The position numbers and the translations under genes are program-made. DNA of 64,000 nucleotides from Hyphomicrobiales bacterium. Lineage in GTDB: Bacteria; Pseudomonadota; Alphaproteobacteria; Rhizobiales; Beijerinckiaceae. The notes below the pieces were generated by a model. That model searched no databases. It had not been told where the DNA came from and saw nothing but the letters and a program-made list of their open reading frames with translations. The stretch lies in assembly GCA_016716745.1 (NCBI GenBank), contig JADJVD010000003.1:21001-85000 (forward strand). The letters run 5' to 3'. Below, in pieces: positions 59,891 through 64,000 of the stretch (its first letter is position 1; every line of letters starts with the position of its first letter).

Positions 59891-60070
59891 ATGCGAGTTG
59901 ATGCAGAGTTTGGGCCGGAGCCGCCGCATCCGGGGTCGATGATTTCGGACACCGCCGACATGATCTTCGACGAGCGCGCCGCGGCGCTGCGCGTCGTCAT
60001 CCAGGTCGTGGTCGCCGCGACCATAGGCATGATGCTCGGGGCCTTCGGCCACAGCCTGCTGCCGTTCTGA
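59891..60070 (+). CDS. Small membrane protein, unknown function
   Basis: 59 residues from the ATG at 59891, which has GAGGA 6-7 nt upstream. The first half is polar and acidic, and the last ~28 residues form one membrane helix (VVIQVVVAATIGMMLGAF). It is too short to assign. The 135 nt before it (59756-59890) are relatively AT-rich and contain several TTCGAA-type half palindromes, consistent with a promoter region; no other gene is seen there. Confidence 0.55.
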   Translation: MRVDAEFGPEPPHPGSMISDTADMIFDERAAALRVVIQVVVAATIGMMLGAFGHSLLPF

Positions 60071-60080
60071 TCCTCAGCTC

Positions 60081-60767
60081 TCAGCGCGCCTTGCGGCGCA
60101 GCTTCACCCCGAATCCGGCGGCGACGAACAGCGCGCCCTGCGTCATGCCGCCGCCGTCGATGCCGTGACCGATCCCGAGCGAGAGATGGAACTCGCAGGG
60201 AATGTTCGCCTTGGCGAGCGCCTCCGAAGCGTCGAACAGCGCGTCCAGCGGAATCACCTGATCCTCGTCGCCATGCGTCAGCAGAATGCGCGGCGGGCCG
60301 CCTTTGGCGTCGCGGGCGGTCGCCTCGGCGAGATGCTCCGGGCCGACGAGCGCGCCCGAAAAGCCGACGATCGAGGCCGGCGCGCGCTTGCGGCGCAGCC
60401 CGACATGCAGCGCCATCATCGTTCCCTGGCTGAAGCCGACCAGCGCCAGCGCCGATTCGTCGAGTCCGAGCTTGCCCAGCTCCTCGTCGAGAAAGGCGTC
60501 GAGCGTCGGGCGCGCCTTGACGACGCCGCGCCAGCGCTCGTCCGGATCGCGCATGGTCAGCGCGAACCATTGCCGCCCGCTCGGCGCCATGCCGCAAGGC
60601 TCCGGCGCGTGGGGAGAGACGAAGGCGGCGTCGGGCAGCACGCTTTGCCACTGCCGGCCGATGTCGATGAGGTCGTTGCCGTCGGCGCCGTAGCCATGCA
60701 GGAACACGACGAGCTGGCGGGCGACGCCGCTCCTGGGGGGAAGGCGGGGGCCGGAGAGGGCGGGCAT
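60081..60767 (-). CDS. Phospholipase/carboxylesterase family hydrolase
   Basis: 228 residues, alpha/beta hydrolase of the acyl-protein thioesterase-like group. VVFLHGYGADGNDL is the oxyanion loop, LVGFSQGTMM the nucleophile elbow, HGDEDQVIP holds the acid and GIGHGID the His. Cytoplasmic, since no signal is seen. Likely substrates are short-chain esters or lysophospholipids; this is family knowledge, not read from the sequence. Confidence 0.9.
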   Translation of the reverse strand: MPALSGPRLPPRSGVARQLVVFLHGYGADGNDLIDIGRQWQSVLPDAAFVSPHAPEPCGMAPSGRQWFALTMRDPDERWRGVVKARPTLDAFLDEELGKLGLDESALALVGFSQGTMMALHVGLRRKRAPASIVGFSGALVGPEHLAEATARDAKGGPPRILLTHGDEDQVIPLDALFDASEALAKANIPCEFHLSLGIGHGIDGGGMTQGALFVAAGFGVKLRRKAR

Positions 60768-60829
60768 CGGGGCTCCATGCGGGCGTGTCGGCCCGTCCTA
60801 TAGCGCGGACGGGGCGGCCGCGCAGCCCG

Positions 60830-61669
60830 TCACGCGACGCCGATTCCGGCGCGCGCCTTCATCGCCCCGTAATAGGCCCACAGAAGACGGGCCGCGACCG
60901 CCCGCAGCGGCCGCCAACGTTCGCCGATGCGCTGCAGGCGGGCCGCGTCCGGCCGCTTGCGCAGGCGCAGGGCGAGGCGGGCGGCCTCCTGCAAGGCCAG
61001 ATCGCCGGCCGGCCAGGCGTCGGGATGGCCGAGGCAGAACAGCAGGAAGATGTCGGCCGTCCACGGGCCGATTCCCTTCACGGCGACGAGCCGGTCGTGC
61101 GCTTCCTCCGGCGGCAGATGCGCCAGCGCCTCGATGTCGAGCGCGCCGGCGTCGATCGCCTCGGCCAACGCGCGCAGCGTGCGCATCTTCGGGGCGGACA
61201 GGCCGCAGCGACGCAACAGTTCGTCGTCGGCGGCCAGAATCGTCGTCGCCTCGAGCGGGGCGAGCAGCGCGGCGACGCGCGCCTCGATGGCGCGGGCGCT
61301 CGCCACCGACACCTGCTGCGAGACGACGATGGCGACGAGCCCCTCGAGCCCGGGGGCGCGGCGGCGCAGCGGCGGCCGGCCGGCGAGCGCCAGCATCGCG
61401 CCGACGATCTCGGGATCGAGCGCGGCGAGCTGCTCCAGCGCGTGCGTCAGCGAGGCCTCGTCATGGATCGTCTCGCCCGCGACGTAGCGCGGCGGCGGCT
61501 TCTTGCGGGGCGCGCGCTTCCCGACCGGCGCGGCTTCGGCGGCCTTCCTCGGCGCGATTTTCGCGGGCGTCGCGGGGCGGGCCGCGTCGACCTCGCCGGC
61601 GGGCGGTCTGGCGCCGCGCGTGGGCGCGGGCGCGCGGGGAACGGGGGCGTGTGTCTTCGCGTTCTTCAC
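60830..61669 (-). CDS. DNA-3-methyladenine glycosylase (AlkA/HhH type)
   Basis: 279 residues from the GTG at 61669, preferred because GGAG lies 6 nt upstream; an ATG at 61729 would overlap the gluQ start. The first ~70 residues are a basic Ala/Pro/Lys tail not found in AlkA itself. The helix-hairpin-helix glycosylase domain follows, with VAVKGIGPWTADIFLLF and the catalytic Asp in WPAGDLALQ. It removes alkylated purines from DNA. The gene is divergent from gluQ with only 58 nt between the starts. Confidence 0.9.
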   Translation of the reverse strand: MKNAKTHAPVPRAPAPTRGARPPAGEVDAARPATPAKIAPRKAAEAAPVGKRAPRKKPPPRYVAGETIHDEASLTHALEQLAALDPEIVGAMLALAGRPPLRRRAPGLEGLVAIVVSQQVSVASARAIEARVAALLAPLEATTILAADDELLRRCGLSAPKMRTLRALAEAIDAGALDIEALAHLPPEEAHDRLVAVKGIGPWTADIFLLFCLGHPDAWPAGDLALQEAARLALRLRKRPDAARLQRIGERWRPLRAVAARLLWAYYGAMKARAGIGVA

Positions 61670-61727
61670 CAGAGCTCCGCCGGGCAGGCGCAGACGAGGC
61701 GCCGTCGCTACTGTATCGTGTGAGGTC

Positions 61728-62612
61728 ATGGACGCCACAACCCAACGCATCTTCCGCTTCGCGCCGTCGCCCAACGGGTTTCTGCATGTCGGGCACGCCC
61801 GCTCCGCGCTGATCAACCACGATCTGGCGCGCAAGACGGGCGGCCGGTTTCTCCTGCGCATCGAGGATATCGACACCGGCCGCACGAACGCGGACTACGA
61901 GCAGGCGATCTACGAGGATCTGGCGTGGCTCGGCCTCACCTGGGAGGAGCCGGTTCGTCGGCAGTCCGAGCATTTCGGCGACTACGAGAGCGCGCTCGAA
62001 CGGCTGGCCGCCGACGATCTGCTGTTTCCGTGCTTCTGTTCGCGCGGCGACATCGCGCGCGCCGTCGAGGGGCGCGAGGGCGACTGGACGCGCGATCCCG
62101 ACGGCGCGCCGCTTTATCCCGGCGCCTGCCGCCATCTCCCGGAGGAGGAGGTGCGACGTCGCCTCGCGGCGGGCGAGTTCGCCGCCCGTCGCATCAAGAT
62201 CGGGCAGGCGCTGGCGCAGGCGGCGACGCTGATCGGCTGGCGCGAATATGGCGACGCCGACGAGCCGCGCGACGTGCGCGCCGAGCCGGGCGTGTGGGGC
62301 GACGTCGTGCTGTCGCGCAAGGACGTGCCGGCGAGCTATCACATCGCCGTCGTCGTCGACGACGCCTTGCAGGGCGTCACCGACGTCGTGCGCGGCGTCG
62401 ATCTCATGCCGGCGACGAGCCTGCATCGGCTGTTGCAGATCCTGCTCGGCTACCCTGCGCCGACCTATCGGCATCATTCTCTGGTGCTCGACGAGCACGG
62501 CCGCAAGCTCTCGAAGAGCGCGGGCTCGAAGTCGCTGCGCGCGTTGCGGGCGGAGGGCGTCAGCCCGCAGACGATCCGGCGCATGGCGGGCCTGCCCGCC
62601 GGGATCGGCTGA
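61728..62612 (+). CDS. gluQ: Glutamyl-Q tRNA(Asp) synthetase
   Basis: 294 residues, a glutamyl-tRNA synthetase catalytic domain without the anticodon-binding half. HVGH (21-24) is the HIGH motif and KLSKS the KMSKS motif. CFCS, together with the Tyr and Cys of YPGACR, forms the zinc site of GluQ-RS. It attaches glutamate to queuosine in tRNA-Asp. The short length separates it from GltX. It ends 6 nt from the convergent AEC transporter gene. Confidence 0.94.
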   Translation: MDATTQRIFRFAPSPNGFLHVGHARSALINHDLARKTGGRFLLRIEDIDTGRTNADYEQAIYEDLAWLGLTWEEPVRRQSEHFGDYESALERLAADDLLFPCFCSRGDIARAVEGREGDWTRDPDGAPLYPGACRHLPEEEVRRRLAAGEFAARRIKIGQALAQAATLIGWREYGDADEPRDVRAEPGVWGDVVLSRKDVPASYHIAVVVDDALQGVTDVVRGVDLMPATSLHRLLQILLGYPAPTYRHHSLVLDEHGRKLSKSAGSKSLRALRAEGVSPQTIRRMAGLPAGIG

Positions 62613-62618
62613 CGGAGC

Positions 62619-63542
62619 TCAGCCGACGGCGCCGAGGAGCCAGAGCCAGAGCGTCACGCTGAGGGCGGCGAGCACGGTGGAAGCCGCGATGGCGCCGGAC
62701 GAGAGCGCGACGCCGGCGCGATAGCGTTCTGCGAACAGAAAGGCGTTGATCCCGCTCGGCATCGCCGCGAACAGCACCGCGACGCCGACCCAGACCGGCG
62801 GCATCGCGAAAACGCGCGTGGCGAAGAACCAGACCAGCGCGGGATGAACGAGCAGCTTCAGCGCGACGATGACGACGAGCAGCGCGCGCTCCTTCGGCCA
62901 TCCCACCTGTTTTAGCGCCAGCCCCATCGAGATCAGCGCGCAGGGCGCGGCGGCGGAGGCGAGGCTGTCGATCAGCGATTTCGGCGGGCCGTCGAGCGCC
63001 AGACCGCTCGCCCGCCAGGCGAGGCCGGCGAACAAAGCGAGCAGGATCGGATGCAGCGCCAGGCGTCTTGCGAGCACGCGCCAGTCGAGCCCGCCCGCGC
63101 CCTCGATCAGCAGCGTCGCCGTCGTCATCGTGATCGGCAGATGGATCGCGATGAGCAGGAAGAGCGGCACCGCGCCTTCCTCGCCATAGGCGCGCAGGAT
63201 GACCGGAATGCCGACGAGCACGGTGTTGGATTGCGCCGCCGCGAAGCCCGCCACGACGCTCTCGCCATGACCGCACGCGAACAGGCGGCGCGCCGCGAGC
63301 ATGGCCAGCGCCCAGACGATGGCGAGGCCGGAGAAATAGGCGAACCAGTAACCCCAGGGCTGCGCCTCCGGCAGCTTGGCCTGCGCCATCGTGCGGAAGA
63401 TCAGCGCCGGCACGGCGCAAACGAAGACGAACTCCGACAGGCCCTCGCCGGCGCGCGGGCCAAGCAACCCCAAAGCGCGCGCGGCGTAACCGATGGCGAT
63501 CAATCCGAAGATCGGCAGCGAGACGGCGAGAAGGTCGCTCAT
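62619..63542 (-). CDS. AEC family transporter (auxin efflux carrier-like permease)
   Basis: 307 residues with about ten membrane helices in two related halves. SEFVFVCAVPALIFRTMAQ in the first half and ALISMGLALK in the second are typical of AEC (PF03547) proteins such as malonate or malate permeases. The transported compound is unknown. It starts 12 nt after the stop of the M23 peptidase gene on the same strand; co-transcription is possible. Confidence 0.9.
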   Translation of the reverse strand: MSDLLAVSLPIFGLIAIGYAARALGLLGPRAGEGLSEFVFVCAVPALIFRTMAQAKLPEAQPWGYWFAYFSGLAIVWALAMLAARRLFACGHGESVVAGFAAAQSNTVLVGIPVILRAYGEEGAVPLFLLIAIHLPITMTTATLLIEGAGGLDWRVLARRLALHPILLALFAGLAWRASGLALDGPPKSLIDSLASAAAPCALISMGLALKQVGWPKERALLVVIVALKLLVHPALVWFFATRVFAMPPVWVGVAVLFAAMPSGINAFLFAERYRAGVALSSGAIAASTVLAALSVTLWLWLLGAVG

Positions 63543-63554
63543 CGCGCCGGCGAC

Positions 63555-64000
63555 TTAGCCGCGTCGTTCGGCGACGCGCGCGGCGTTCGGCGCCTTGCCC
63601 ATCAACCCGTCGATGCGCTCGCGCTCGCGCTTGAAGGCGGCGAGCATGCGGCCGTCGAACTCCTTGGTGCGCGTCAGCTTGATGCGCATGGGATCGACGA
63701 AATGGCCGTTGACCAGAACTTCGTAGTGCAGATGCGGTCCCGTCGAGAGGCCGCTCGAGCCGAGATAGCCGACGAGCTGGCCCTGACGCACGCGCACGCC
63801 TTCCGTCATGCCCTTGGCGAAGCCGGACATGTGATTGTAGGCGGTGACATAGCCGTTGGCGTGCTGGATCTCGACGCGGCGGCCATAGCCGCCGGAGTCC
63901 CAGCTCGCCTTCAACACGACGCCGGAGCCGGCGGCGTAGATTGGCGTGCCGATCGGCGCGGCCCAGTCGACGCCAGTATGCATCTTCGAATAGCGCATGA
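63555..64000 (-). CDS. M23 family metallopeptidase, 5' end outside window
   Basis: Only the C-terminal ~148 residues are inside the window; the reading frame is open to the right edge. The LytM zinc site is nearly complete: MHTGVDWAAPIGTPIYA, and GPHLHYEVLVNGHFVDP with the two His of HLH; the first His of the site would be just beyond the edge. A basic helical tail of ~45 residues follows. Members cut peptidoglycan cross-bridges or activate amidases. Internal Met codons near the edge are not starts. Confidence 0.92.
   Translation of the reverse strand, partial: MRYSKMHTGVDWAAPIGTPIYAAGSGVVLKASWDSGGYGRRVEIQHANGYVTAYNHMSGFAKGMTEGVRVRQGQLVGYLGSSGLSTGPHLHYEVLVNGHFVDPMRIKLTRTKEFDGRMLAAFKRERERIDGLMGKAPNAARVAERRG

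Overview
This window is about 64 kb of very GC-rich (roughly 69-70 % by eye), densely packed alphaproteobacterial chromosome, most likely from a member of the Hyphomicrobiales (Rhizobiales). The evidence is an F1 ATPase inhibitor zeta-subunit gene, a zapE-tetR-mdh-sucCD-sucAB-lpd block, a purC/purSQ/purL-bolA-grxD neighbourhood, tlpA facing argH-lptM-lysA, and an rpoH gene with an EcfG-type promoter. There is no rRNA, CRISPR array, prophage or insertion sequence. One tRNA is present, tRNA-Arg(CCT).

Layout. 1-6.0 kb: the 3' end of a membrane glycosyltransferase-like gene, a decayed aldo/keto reductase pseudogene, and a catabolic-looking module of an RraA-like aldolase, a DapA-family aldolase and a TRAP transporter (dctP plus fused dctQM). 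6.3-9.3 kb: sdhB, standing without its sdhCDA partners, then three overlapping phospholipid genes on the minus strand. 9.5-13.3 kb: FTR1 iron permease, GNAT acetyltransferase, glutathione S-transferase and a Na+/H+ antiporter. 13.4-24.5 kb: zapE, a TetR regulator and the TCA/2-oxoglutarate dehydrogenase operon. As given, that operon carries a single-base frameshift in each of mdh, sucA and sucB and an in-frame sucC-sucD fusion, while all its other coding sequence is well conserved. 24.6-29.3 kb: a GGDEF-EAL protein converging on clpB.

29.5-42.3 kb: a cysteine synthase-like PLP enzyme coupled to a MOSC protein, a methyltransferase, the tRNA, a degenerate nuclease coupled to an M48 lipoprotein protease, rpoH, an MscS-type channel, four minus-strand genes (HpcH aldolase, TerB-like, SDR, glutamine amidotransferase; the last three overlapping), the zeta subunit and a lone P-loop ATPase. 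42.6-52.6 kb: the purine genes purC, purS, purQ and purL, interrupted by a hydrolase, a membrane metallophosphoesterase, three small exported proteins (one with a HIRAN domain, one DsrE-like) and a TadE/vWA protein. 52.5-64 kb: a small conserved protein, bolA, a PPOX flavoprotein, a spore coat U-type secreted protein, grxD, a macro-domain protein, tlpA, argH-lptM-lysA, a DUF3830 protein, an esterase, an AlkA-type glycosylase divergent from gluQ, an AEC transporter and the 3' part of an M23 peptidase gene.

Most of the window is ordinary housekeeping sequence. I did not find one clearly new large system. The best leads are the cluster of indels in the TCA operon, a 33-nt palindrome between tetR and mdh, the small exported HIRAN/DsrE cluster, and the EcfG-type promoter before rpoH.
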